A stretch of 32,089 nt of DNA from assembly GCA_023258235.1 (NCBI GenBank), contig JALQZP010000010.1:1-32089 (forward strand), written 5' to 3'. The notes under the pieces were generated by a model that saw only the letters and a list, made by a program, of their open reading frames with translations, made no database searches and had not been told where the DNA came from. Origin of the DNA: Terrimicrobiaceae bacterium. GTDB lineage: Bacteria; Verrucomicrobiota; Verrucomicrobiia; Chthoniobacterales; Terrimicrobiaceae. Below, piece by piece: positions 19,116 to 28,385 of this stretch. The first letter of the stretch is position 1; each line of letters begins with the position of its first letter. Made by a program: the position numbers and the translations under genes.

Positions 19116-19385
19116 TCACTCGCCTTGGATCTTTGTGATCAATACAGGAGGTTGCGGTGGTTTTTTGGCTTCGGTGCGCGACTGGGGAGTGACAGGGCAG
19201 CAGCAGCAGGCCATGACTGTTTCTGCGGAGGAAACGGTCCGTGGCGGAGCCGGGGGATTTTTTTTAATTTCCCTTGGTGGTGGCACAAAACCCGGTTCGC
19301 CGGTTCCGTCACCCGCTAAAAGCGTGCCCGTGCAAAGCGTGGCAAAGAGGGCTTTGTTTAAATACTGGCGGGCATTCGTTTTCAT
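19116..19385 (-). CDS. Small secreted proline-rich protein with tetracysteine run
   Basis: 89 aa; signal-like N-terminus LNKALFATLCTGTLLAGDG; PPREIKKNPPAPPR; VMACCCCPVTP. Confidence 0.6.
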   Translation of the reverse strand: MKTNARQYLNKALFATLCTGTLLAGDGTGEPGFVPPPREIKKNPPAPPRTVSSAETVMACCCCPVTPQSRTEAKKPPQPPVLITKIQGE

Positions 19386-19398
19386 GATGGTTTAATAT

Positions 19399-19411
19399 TA
19401 TTCCGGGAATA
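19399..19411. promoter_or_regulatory. 13-bp palindrome in the divergent intergenic region
   Basis: TATTCC-G-GGAATA within the 19386-19546 divergent spacer; TTGACT (19423-19428) close by. Confidence 0.45.
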
Positions 19412-19546
19412 TTTGAGTTTTTTTGACTCGCAGTTTAGTGCTAGAACTATGTCTTTCGCCGCTGGGCGTGCAAACAAATTTCCAGTCTAATTATTGTGCA
19501 AAATCACTCTCGTCTCCCCAAGCCATCACCACGGCCCATTTTTAAT

Positions 19547-20872
19547 ATGAAAGAAATCCTCGGTATTTTGTCTGTCATTTTATTTTTGCAGACGGTTGTG
19601 GCCCAGGAAGGCAAAGAACTATACGGCGACGATGTCTACTGGAATGCGACACCCAATGATGTGAACAATCTGCTCAAGAGCATGAAGGAGCAGGTGGGGG
19701 CCAACTTCCAAATGGATGTCCGAAAAATGGACAAAATCAGCCCGGATCCCGAGGAGAATCCGGTTTTATATCGCTCGGGACATTACCGCTTCACCTACAC
19801 CCAAGCCGAGCGCGACAAGTTGCGTCAATACGTGCTGGACGGAGGCATGATTATTTACAACACCGGTCTGGGTTCCGCCCCTTTCTATGATTCCGTCGTA
19901 AAAGAATTGAAGCTCATGTTTCCCGAGCAACCCTTGCAAAGGCTCACTTCCGACCATCCCATCTTTCATTCGTATTACGACGTGGACAAGGTCGAATACA
20001 ATAAAGGGGTGCAGGCTTCAGGCTATGTCGGAAACGAACCCTATTTTGAAGCCATCGAAATCAATTGCCGCGTGGTGGTGCTGGTTTCGCGTTGGTGCAT
20101 GTCCGTCGGATGGCAAGGGGACAGCAAAGATGAATGGCAGTCCTACAAACCGGAATCCGCCTTTCGGTTGGGGGTCAATATCATGAATTACGCCTCCTCG
20201 ATGAGGGCGTGGGCCAAGAACGCCGCGCAGGAAATGAAGTTCCAAGACAAGCTCGCCTCCTATTCGGACACGGTTTCCATGGCTCAGATTGTCTATGACG
20301 GTGTTTGGAAAACGAGACACAAAGGGTTGTCCGTGATGCTGCAGAGTTTCAATGCCAAAACGGGAATACCTGTCAAATTTGGACTGAAGGAATTGCGGCT
20401 TTCGGACCCGGGCATTTTCAACTCTCCGGTTCTTTATCTGACCGGTCACGAGCATTTCGAATTGAGTGCCGATGAGAAAGCGGCTTTGCGTCGATACTTG
20501 GAGTCCGGCGGCGTGCTTTTTGTGGAGGCCTGCTGCGGGCGCAAGGCCTTTGACAAGTCCTTTCGCGATATGATGGCCTCCATCTTGCCGGATAAAAAAC
20601 TCGATCTCATCCCGCAAAGTTCTTCCCTGTTCAAGGAGCCCAACAAAATCGAGGAAGTGTCACTCACGGCGGCCCTCATGCAGGAAAGCAAGGAGGGGCG
20701 GGCCGCACCGCTCCTTTATGGCATTCAACGCAACGGCATTTACAATGTGATTTATAGTCCTTTTGGTTTATCCGGTTGTTGGGAGGGGTCGCAGTCTCCT
20801 TATGCCCGCGGAATCACTACTGGAGCCACCGAAATGGGGCAAAACATCCTGATGTATTCACTCACACAATGA
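19547..20872 (+). CDS. Secreted protein with two DUF4159-like domains
   Basis: Signal peptide MKEILGILSVILFLQTVVA; two related blocks: ENPVLYRSGHYRFTYTQAERDKLRQYVLDGGMIIYNTG and NSPVLYLTGHEHFELSADEKAALRRYLESGGVLFVEACCG. Confidence 0.83.
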   Translation: MKEILGILSVILFLQTVVAQEGKELYGDDVYWNATPNDVNNLLKSMKEQVGANFQMDVRKMDKISPDPEENPVLYRSGHYRFTYTQAERDKLRQYVLDGGMIIYNTGLGSAPFYDSVVKELKLMFPEQPLQRLTSDHPIFHSYYDVDKVEYNKGVQASGYVGNEPYFEAIEINCRVVVLVSRWCMSVGWQGDSKDEWQSYKPESAFRLGVNIMNYASSMRAWAKNAAQEMKFQDKLASYSDTVSMAQIVYDGVWKTRHKGLSVMLQSFNAKTGIPVKFGLKELRLSDPGIFNSPVLYLTGHEHFELSADEKAALRRYLESGGVLFVEACCGRKAFDKSFRDMMASILPDKKLDLIPQSSSLFKEPNKIEEVSLTAALMQESKEGRAAPLLYGIQRNGIYNVIYSPFGLSGCWEGSQSPYARGITTGATEMGQNILMYSLTQ

Positions 20873-21537
20873 TTCGTATGAATAAAAGACTCCCACTTGC
20901 TGCATCGGCCCTTGCGATCGGACTCAGTTTTTCCGCCGCCTATGCCGCAACATCCAACGGCAACGACTTCGCTTTGTATTATCATGAAGCCAATACTCCG
21001 GATAAGAAAAGCGCTGTTCTCAAGGAGGCCGAAGGCCGCCCTCATTTTTTCCGGTATTTGAAAATCCTGGAGATGACTGAGGGAGACGACAGCGGAAGAC
21101 ATTACGTCGATGTGACCGCTGTCGAGCCTGCCTCCTCGATGAATGTGAAGTTGCGGATTTCCGCAACCAATTCGCTGGCTTTGCTGAAAGATCCCCCGGA
21201 AACCAAAGTCGGAGATGCGATCGCGGTGACTGGAAAAGTCAACACCGTGGACACAGAGAAAAACACCATTGTTCTCGATAGTTCCATCGTGCGTCACAAA
21301 GATGTATTGAAACGGAATCCCGGCAAGGAGCTTCTTTCTGCGGTGGATCCCACGGCCCTCGTTTACAGCTACACGGAAGGTCCGCGCCCAATCATGCTGC
21401 AAGCCCAAGACAAGGATCTGCTGGAATCCCGTGATAAAATTCTCGAGCAAGGCGGGCCGAAAGCGTGGTTTGAGTTTCTTGAGACCGAAATCGCGAAACG
21501 CAAGGCGCAGCGTGCACTTGAAAGGCAGGCGCGTTGA
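20869..21537 (+). CDS. Periplasmic protein of unknown function
   Basis: Signal peptide MIRMNKRLPLAASALAIGLSFSAAYAA; ATGA overlap with upstream gene. Confidence 0.72.
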   Translation: MIRMNKRLPLAASALAIGLSFSAAYAATSNGNDFALYYHEANTPDKKSAVLKEAEGRPHFFRYLKILEMTEGDDSGRHYVDVTAVEPASSMNVKLRISATNSLALLKDPPETKVGDAIAVTGKVNTVDTEKNTIVLDSSIVRHKDVLKRNPGKELLSAVDPTALVYSYTEGPRPIMLQAQDKDLLESRDKILEQGGPKAWFEFLETEIAKRKAQRALERQAR

Positions 21538-22364
21538 AAAGGAGTTCGGTTTTGGTTTCGGGTCTTATCATGCGGCGCTTGCTCTCGGCATTCCTGATTT
21601 GCGGATTCTGCGTTGCTTCTGCCGATGCAGCGAACGAGGCGGGTTTACTGAAGGTTTGGAATCAGCACATGGCGACTCCACAGGATCACGAGGCCGTGAT
21701 CAAGGCCTGCGCGTTTTTCATCACAGATAATCCCAGCGACCCGCTTAAGCCCATCGTGCAAGACATCGAGGCTTGGCATCAATTTCAATCCGGACGGGAT
21801 AAGGAGGCCTCGCAAACGATGAGTGCCCATCTCACGGGAACACCCGATCCCGTCAATGAGGGGGCAAGCCTGCTCGCCAAAAGTTGGCTGACACGTATCG
21901 ATAGGGAAAATGTCGTGGCTGCGCTGCAAAAATACTATCGCAACGAGGTGGGGTATCCTGAGAGCCTTGATGCCCTTTATACCCACGCGAAGATCCCCGC
22001 AGCGCTCCATCCTCCCAAGACCGACCGCTTCGGGAAACCTTGGGTCTACCAGTTGAACGGAACGCAAAAAATCTCCGGATTCTTGAATCAAAAATATGCA
22101 CTATCGAGTTCCGAGTTGGGAGACTTTTCGGATCTTAAAAAAGCGTTGGCCGCTCCGTATGCCTCACAGATTGTTGTGAAACCGCTGCAGGTTCTTCCCC
22201 TGCTTGGCGACGTGACGCCGGTGAAATTCAGCACTCCCGAAAAAAACATCACGGTGCTTTTGACCCCTGGAAAGAGCGGCAAGGATTTCTATTTGGCCTA
22301 TGCCGGCGCTCAAATCATCGTGGTTTGCGACCGTATGCACTGGAAAGTGTTTCCCAAACCCTAA
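21534..22364 (+). CDS. Secreted protein with GspG-like C-terminal motif, unknown function
   Basis: N-terminal hydrophobic segment; ALQKYYRNEVGYPESLDALYTHAKIPAALHPPKTDRFGKPWVYQ. Confidence 0.7.
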   Translation: MKRSSVLVSGLIMRRLLSAFLICGFCVASADAANEAGLLKVWNQHMATPQDHEAVIKACAFFITDNPSDPLKPIVQDIEAWHQFQSGRDKEASQTMSAHLTGTPDPVNEGASLLAKSWLTRIDRENVVAALQKYYRNEVGYPESLDALYTHAKIPAALHPPKTDRFGKPWVYQLNGTQKISGFLNQKYALSSSELGDFSDLKKALAAPYASQIVVKPLQVLPLLGDVTPVKFSTPEKNITVLLTPGKSGKDFYLAYAGAQIIVVCDRMHWKVFPKP

Positions 22365-23315
22365 ATGTCCAAGAAACCTCACAGCGACCCCTCGGACGGC
22401 GAAGACGCCTTGATCAAAGACGGGATAGCGGGATTCCTGAATCCGGCCGAGATGTTCAAACTCAGGCGACTCGCTCTTTTGTCACGCTACACGGTGGAGG
22501 GAAATCTTGCGGGAGCGCATCGCAGTCCGAAGCATGGCCCAAGCTCGGAGTTTGCTTCACACAAGCCATACGGGATGGGGGACGATCCCAAGCACATTGA
22601 TTGGCGCGTGATGGCCCGCACCGACAAATACTACGTGAAGCAGTTTGAGGATGAAACGAATCTTCGCGTTTATCTGGCCCTCGATCGGAGTGCCTCGATG
22701 GGCTACAAATCGGCCGATATTCCGACCAAATATGAGCACGCGTGCCGCCTGGCCGCAGCCGTCGGGTATGTCGTGGTTAAAGCGCGGGACTCGGTGGGTC
22801 TCTTTCTGCACTCGGAAAAAGTCGATGTGCGCGTGGATGCCTCCAATTCCTTCCAGCATCTCAATAATCTTTTAAAACACCTCCAAAAATCTCCGCCTTC
22901 CTCGGGATCCGGAATCGCGGCGACCCTTCATGAAATTGCCGCTTCCGTCAGTCGCAGAGCATTGATCGTTGTGATCTCCGATCTTCTGGGTGACGAGGAT
23001 GAGATCGCTCTTGCGATGGCGCGTCTCAGGAAACAACGCCATGATGTGATTGTGTTCCAGACATTGGATCCAGCGGAGATGGATTTCAAACTCATGAAGG
23101 CGTGCGAGTTGTTTGATTTGGAAACGGGTGAGACGCTCTCTGTGGATCCAAGCGCCTTGGCCAATGATTATCGGAAGGCTTTTGAAGCCTTCATCGAGAA
23201 ATACCGGAAGGCCTTTGCCGGAATGAACATTGACTACCGGGTCGTGCGGACCGACCAGCCCTTGGACACCTTTGTAAGGGCGTATCTTGAAGAGCGCCGG
23301 AGACTCTCGAAGTAA
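22365..23315 (+). CDS. DUF58 domain protein (VWA-like)
   Basis: EFASHKPYGMGDDPKHIDWRVMARTDKYYVKQFEDETNLRVYLALDRSASMGY: diagnostic DUF58 motif with DxSxS. Confidence 0.94.
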   Translation: MSKKPHSDPSDGEDALIKDGIAGFLNPAEMFKLRRLALLSRYTVEGNLAGAHRSPKHGPSSEFASHKPYGMGDDPKHIDWRVMARTDKYYVKQFEDETNLRVYLALDRSASMGYKSADIPTKYEHACRLAAAVGYVVVKARDSVGLFLHSEKVDVRVDASNSFQHLNNLLKHLQKSPPSSGSGIAATLHEIAASVSRRALIVVISDLLGDEDEIALAMARLRKQRHDVIVFQTLDPAEMDFKLMKACELFDLETGETLSVDPSALANDYRKAFEAFIEKYRKAFAGMNIDYRVVRTDQPLDTFVRAYLEERRRLSK

Positions 23316-23322
23316 AGCGACC

Positions 23323-25485
23323 ATGTTTCTTGCACCATTCTTTCTCATCGCGGCGGGCTTAGGAGCGCTCATTCCACTTGCGTTGCACTTCATGCAAAAC
23401 AAGCGGAAGGTGAAGCTTCCCTTTCCGACCTTGCGGTTTCTGAAAGATGCCCAAAAAAGGTCCTCCAGCCGCACACGTCTGGAGAATATTCTACTCTGGC
23501 TGATTCGGACATTCATCATGGTATTGCTCGGTGTCGCTTTTTCGATGCCGATCATCAAGACGGGGGGGCTCGGGTGGTTCGGCGACACGCCGAGGGATGT
23601 GGCGATCATTATCGATGCCTCCTACAGCATGGCTTACAAAAATGGCAACGCCGAGGTCTGGGACAATGCCATGGAGGCGGCCCGAAATATCATCGAGGGC
23701 CTCAAGGAAAAGGATCGCTTCTGCGTCTTTATCGCCCGGGCCCAGCCAGAGGCACTCATTGCGGAGCCTATCGGCAATAAGCAGGAAGGGCTCGCTCGAC
23801 TCAAAACCCTCACTTTCGGCGCGGGTTCCTCTCAGATGTTGCCAGCCATAGAAGCCGCATCCCAAGCCCTGAAAAAATCCCAGTCCGGCTACGAAAAGGA
23901 AATTCATATCATTACGGACAACCAAGCGTTGCCTTGGCAAGGCTTTGCCCGCTCCAAAACGGCTGACGAAGCCTCTGCGGCATCCAAAAGCGTTGTCGAA
24001 CCGGGAACCAGTGTTTTTGTTTTGATGCTCGGGGTTTCCAATCCGGAAAACACCGCTCCCTATTCCGTTACGATGGAACCGGCGATTGTGCGCAAGGGAT
24101 CGAGTGCGAAAATCAAAGTCACCAGCACGCGCACCGGTCCCCCCACATCCTCGGCGATGACTCTGTTTCTCGATGGCAAGGAAAGCGGTCGACGCCCGGT
24201 CACCGTCCCCGACCCGGCCACCTCCACAGGCGAGTTCACGTTGCCGCCACTCGGTGTCGGAATCCATGAAGCCCGAATTGAAATGCCCGATGACAATTTG
24301 CTCCTCGATAATAAATTTTATTTTCTGATCGATGTTCAAGAGCGACGTCCTTCTCTCATCGTTGGAAGTGCGACCGACACTCTTTTTGTTCGCACCGCGC
24401 TGGTGAGTGGTTTTGCCGGACTCGTTTCGATGGAGATAGTCGCCCCCGACCAATTAAGCGGCAAGAAGTTGACCGACTATTCCTCCGTCATCCTCTGCAA
24501 CGCGCTTCCTCTTACGGGTCAGGCGATAGGCTCGGTTGAGGGTTATGTGAAGGCCGGCGGTCTCTTGATTGTTTTCCCTGGAACGAAGGCCGTGCCGGAG
24601 GATTACAAGGCGTGGGTTTGTTTGCCGGGTGTGCCTTCGGCGGTGAATCTCGTTCCACCAATGGAAGCGAAGACGACGCTTTCATGGGATAAGCCACTGC
24701 ATCCCCTTGTTCGCCCGATGCAGGAGGGACTGGGCGCAGCGGAGTTGAGCGTTCGACGCAAATTCTCATGGGAAAAAATCAACGAATCGGCCGTAGTGCT
24801 TATTTCCATGGGGGCGAAGCACCCCTTTCTTCTCGAGCGCTCGTATGGCAGTGGAAAGGTTTTGATGTTTGGAATCTCGGCCGAGCGGACGTGGAGCAAC
24901 TTTCCCCTCTCGCCGTTTTTTCTGCCTCTTGTTTTACAATGCACGGAATACGGATCGCGTGAAAAAGAGCCATTCATTTGGGCGACCGATTCGCTTGCCC
25001 TTGCGGACTATTTTCCCGATCTCAAGGGGACACCCTCGATGACCGATCCTGACGGAAATGCGGTTCAGATCCGCAGCACGGCCGATGGTGGAAAAACGGC
25101 TTTGATCGCAGCGGATCTCAAAAAACCGGGCATTTATAGTTTCTCCGCGACTGCGGATTCCAAGGCCCGTCCAGCATTTGCAGTGAACTTGCCCCGCAAC
25201 GAATCCGACCTTACCACCATTTCCGAGGAGGAGATAAAATCACTCGTGGGTATAGAGAAACTCCACATCGCATCCGATCTAGCCACCTTTGCGAAGCAAA
25301 CCTCGGAAAACCGCGTGGGCAAGACCTACGGGGAGCAACTTCTCTGGATCGTGCTTATCTTGATTGTCATTGAGTTTATCTATGCCAACAAACTCGCCCG
25401 CCGGGGGAGGGATGCCGTTCTCAACTTGAAGCCGGACTCGGCAGGAAACCTGAATCTCAGCAAGGAGGCTGTTCCCGGGACATGA
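23323..25485 (+). CDS. BatA-type membrane protein with VWA domain
   Basis: N-terminal MFLAPFFLIAAGLGALIPLALHFMQNKRKVKLPFPTLRFL; MIDAS-like IIIDASYSMAY; C-terminal TM. Confidence 0.9.
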   Translation: MFLAPFFLIAAGLGALIPLALHFMQNKRKVKLPFPTLRFLKDAQKRSSSRTRLENILLWLIRTFIMVLLGVAFSMPIIKTGGLGWFGDTPRDVAIIIDASYSMAYKNGNAEVWDNAMEAARNIIEGLKEKDRFCVFIARAQPEALIAEPIGNKQEGLARLKTLTFGAGSSQMLPAIEAASQALKKSQSGYEKEIHIITDNQALPWQGFARSKTADEASAASKSVVEPGTSVFVLMLGVSNPENTAPYSVTMEPAIVRKGSSAKIKVTSTRTGPPTSSAMTLFLDGKESGRRPVTVPDPATSTGEFTLPPLGVGIHEARIEMPDDNLLLDNKFYFLIDVQERRPSLIVGSATDTLFVRTALVSGFAGLVSMEIVAPDQLSGKKLTDYSSVILCNALPLTGQAIGSVEGYVKAGGLLIVFPGTKAVPEDYKAWVCLPGVPSAVNLVPPMEAKTTLSWDKPLHPLVRPMQEGLGAAELSVRRKFSWEKINESAVVLISMGAKHPFLLERSYGSGKVLMFGISAERTWSNFPLSPFFLPLVLQCTEYGSREKEPFIWATDSLALADYFPDLKGTPSMTDPDGNAVQIRSTADGGKTALIAADLKKPGIYSFSATADSKARPAFAVNLPRNESDLTTISEEEIKSLVGIEKLHIASDLATFAKQTSENRVGKTYGEQLLWIVLILIVIEFIYANKLARRGRDAVLNLKPDSAGNLNLSKEAVPGT

Positions 25486-27686
25486 TTGTTTACGAGCATT
25501 CTCTTCCCTTCGGGGTGATCCTCACATCGCTTCTCGTGGCCATTGCGTTGGGCGTTTTTTCGGCATGGAAGTCCCTTCCGAGAAAAGGGTCCACAGGGGT
25601 CTTGCTCGGATTATATTTTCTCATACTGGCGGGTATCGGTTGGTGTATCCTTCAACCCGCGCTCAAGGACGTTCATGTCCAACTTGTGAAGCCTCGCTTC
25701 ATCGTGGCTCTCGATACCTCCAAGAGCATGTCGTTAAGCGCTTCTCCGGATATTCCGACTCGATGGGCCACGGCGCAGGATGTCTTAAAGCAAGCATGGG
25801 CTCAGCATGTGGGGGCCGAATGTGATGTGGAGATTTATCCCTTTTCCTCGGACATCAAAAAAGGCCTCGCTTTGTCCGAGGCTTCCCAGCTTCAACCCGA
25901 CGGGGCGGATTCGCATATTCGCGAGGCTTTGAATCAGCTCCAGGAACGCTCGGCGGGACTCCCCGTCGCCGGTCTTCTTTTGTTGAGTGATGGCATAGAC
26001 ACGGTCGAGCTAATGGACGACTGGGCCACAAAAGAGCGCCCGTTTCCGATTTATGCTGTTCGGCTCGAACCTCCGGGAGGTTGGGAAATGGAACCGGATT
26101 TGCGCATCGAATCTGTTGATACCTCCCGCCGCGTCACCGTTGGATGGAAATCGGAAATGAAGGTCAAAGTTTCAGGGCAAGGGTCCAAAGGCTCTCCCGT
26201 GAATGTTCAAGTCTACGAAAACAATAATCTTCTTTCTGAAAAGCAAACCCAAATCCCTAATGAAGGCGGCGAGCGCGAAGTTGTTTTCGAGTTGGAACGG
26301 CCCAAAGTGGGGACATTCCATTACCGCATTCTGGTCCAGCCGCTGAATGGTGAAAAAAACACGCAAGACAACGAGCGCTTACTCGATGTGGAGGTCATCG
26401 ATGCCCGGAATCGTCTCCTCTATGTCGAAGGCGTGCCGCGGTGGGAGTATAAGTATCTGCGACGCGTTCTCCTCTCCAACAAACAAGTCACACCATTGAT
26501 CTTTTTCACAGGACCCGACGGCAAGCCACGCGGAGGAACTCCGATGGAGGGATTCACGCCCGAGATGCTTCCGGATCAATTGAAGTCGCTCAAGATCGTC
26601 ATGCTCGGGAATATCGACATGGAGGAATTGGGTCCCCAGCGCGCGGCGGATCTTCTGAAATTTGTGGAGGACGGAGGCAGCCTCATTCTTCTCGGTGGAA
26701 CCAAAGCTTGGTCGCAAGCGGGTCTTCTGAAAGGCGAGTTGGCCAAAGTTGTCCCTGTCAGGGCCTCCCAACTGACCCCTCTGGAGGGACAAAAACCTTT
26801 TCCTGTGAAACTGTCGAGTGAGGCGAGCGCACATCCGGCGTTCGCCGGGGACCCCCAGCTTTGGCAGAATATTCCACCCGTACTCTCTGTTTTTTCCGGG
26901 GGCGAACTGTCACCGGGGGCTGAAACGCTCGTTACGGCCCAGACCCCGCAAGGCGATAAACCTTTGGTTGTCACGCAGAGATTTGGTCAAGGAAAAGTCA
27001 CTGCGATTTTAACGGATTCCTTGTGGCGTTGGCAGTTGGACCCGGAGGCTGGAAAAAATCAGCCTTATGAAAGGTTCTGGACGCAACTCATCTCCTGGCT
27101 TCTTCCCCGGGCAGAGGTGATCGATGATATGCGCCTCGATCTCTTCGCGGATCGGGATGAGGTTTACTTCGGAGAATCGATCGAGATTCAATCCCGTTTC
27201 GGCAGCGAGAAGGTGGCTCAACCGAAAACCGTGGATGCCAAAATCAAGCTGCCTGATGGCCGCGAAATCCCCTACCGTATGGAACCTCGTCAGATCACGA
27301 CTCCATCCGGTAAAGTCTTATCCGGATTTGCGCTCCCGTTTCGCCCTGAAGTTTCGGGGCAATTTAAAGTCGAGGTTAACGCGACTGTCTTGGGAAAAGT
27401 CTACACCAGCGAGCCATTCACGTTTTTCGTGAAGCCCTACTCGCCTGAGACATTGCCCCAACCAGCCAAGGTGGGCACACTCGCCAAAATTGCCCAAAGC
27501 AGCGGGGGGCAATTTTATGAAAGCACCAAGGAGTTGGACGAGGCAATGAGCGCACTGAAATTGAAGGCCACAGAGGAAAAAATTTCAGATTACAGAACAA
27601 TCTGGAGAACTTGGCCGGTTTTGATCATTGTCATGATGCTGATTTCCGCATCATGGATCGCGCGAAAACTTCAAAATATGCCGTAG
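25482..27686 (+). CDS. VWA / glutamine-amidotransferase-like membrane protein
   Basis: Two N-terminal TM helices; FIVALDTSKSMSLS (DxSxS); LLYVEGVPRWEYKYLRRVL; C-terminal TM; ATGA overlap with upstream gene. Confidence 0.88.
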   Translation: MIVYEHSLPFGVILTSLLVAIALGVFSAWKSLPRKGSTGVLLGLYFLILAGIGWCILQPALKDVHVQLVKPRFIVALDTSKSMSLSASPDIPTRWATAQDVLKQAWAQHVGAECDVEIYPFSSDIKKGLALSEASQLQPDGADSHIREALNQLQERSAGLPVAGLLLLSDGIDTVELMDDWATKERPFPIYAVRLEPPGGWEMEPDLRIESVDTSRRVTVGWKSEMKVKVSGQGSKGSPVNVQVYENNNLLSEKQTQIPNEGGEREVVFELERPKVGTFHYRILVQPLNGEKNTQDNERLLDVEVIDARNRLLYVEGVPRWEYKYLRRVLLSNKQVTPLIFFTGPDGKPRGGTPMEGFTPEMLPDQLKSLKIVMLGNIDMEELGPQRAADLLKFVEDGGSLILLGGTKAWSQAGLLKGELAKVVPVRASQLTPLEGQKPFPVKLSSEASAHPAFAGDPQLWQNIPPVLSVFSGGELSPGAETLVTAQTPQGDKPLVVTQRFGQGKVTAILTDSLWRWQLDPEAGKNQPYERFWTQLISWLLPRAEVIDDMRLDLFADRDEVYFGESIEIQSRFGSEKVAQPKTVDAKIKLPDGREIPYRMEPRQITTPSGKVLSGFALPFRPEVSGQFKVEVNATVLGKVYTSEPFTFFVKPYSPETLPQPAKVGTLAKIAQSSGGQFYESTKELDEAMSALKLKATEEKISDYRTIWRTWPVLIIVMMLISASWIARKLQNMP

Positions 27687-27698
27687 ATATTTTAACCT

Positions 27699-28364
27699 AT
27701 GAAAACCCATTACTCGCTCACCCTTCATTTGCTCCTTGGAAGCCTTCTCCTTAGCCTCTCTGTTAACGCTCAATCACTCCTTCCCAATGGCAACTTTGAT
27801 GACCCATCCGACCCCCTAAAGGGCTGGGTAACAGACTACGAGTGGACCGGTAATAGTTACTACATCGCAAATAAAGATTTTGTTCATGTGGAGCAGGATG
27901 GTGGCCGTAAAAATATCGTGAAGTTGGTTTCTCCAGGGGATGGGGGAGTAAAAATCGAGTCGATACCGATTAAGCTGGAGCCTGGCTTTCGATATACCTG
28001 CACGCTGGATGTCAAAGGTGGACCCTATCGCCTTTATTTTTCGGGTTACAGATGGGCCCCAGGCGTGCCTCCCAATGACAATCCTGCCATTGCTGATCTT
28101 CGACCTATTTACAAAAGCAAAGCCGTTACAGGATCTTCGCCGGATTGGACAAAGGTTACTTTTGAACTGCCCGGCGTGAAGCTTTCGGAGCAGGCGCTCT
28201 CCCATCTGAAACATGTGCGATTTATAACGATCTATCTTTGGTTTTTAAAAGGGTCGGATCTAGAGATTGGGACTAAGAAGGAAGCCGTAAAAAATAATGA
28301 CACAGCCAGCTATATCGACAATGTCACTCTCACAAAAACCCCTGATGAGTCGATGAACTTCTAA
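27699..28364 (+). CDS. Secreted carbohydrate-binding-module-like (CBM4/9-type jelly roll) protein
   Basis: Signal peptide MKTHYSLTLHLLLGSLLLSLSVNAQ; SLLPNGNFDDPSDPLKGWVTDYEW... opening typical of CBM_4_9-like folds. Confidence 0.7.
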   Translation: MKTHYSLTLHLLLGSLLLSLSVNAQSLLPNGNFDDPSDPLKGWVTDYEWTGNSYYIANKDFVHVEQDGGRKNIVKLVSPGDGGVKIESIPIKLEPGFRYTCTLDVKGGPYRLYFSGYRWAPGVPPNDNPAIADLRPIYKSKAVTGSSPDWTKVTFELPGVKLSEQALSHLKHVRFITIYLWFLKGSDLEIGTKKEAVKNNDTASYIDNVTLTKTPDESMNF

Positions 28365-28385
28365 TCGGTATCAGGTTTTCCTTCC

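Noticed and set aside
23491-24453. 320-aa minus-strand ORF within the BatA/VWA gene
   Set aside because: Antisense shadow ORF; the plus strand has clear BatA and VWA motifs
22365-25485. Possible BREX/CBASS-like or other defence system because of AAA+ and VWA proteins
   Set aside because: AAA+ is MoxR type and partners are DUF58/BatA with secreted proteins; no nuclease, methyltransferase, cyclase or toxin effector is visible
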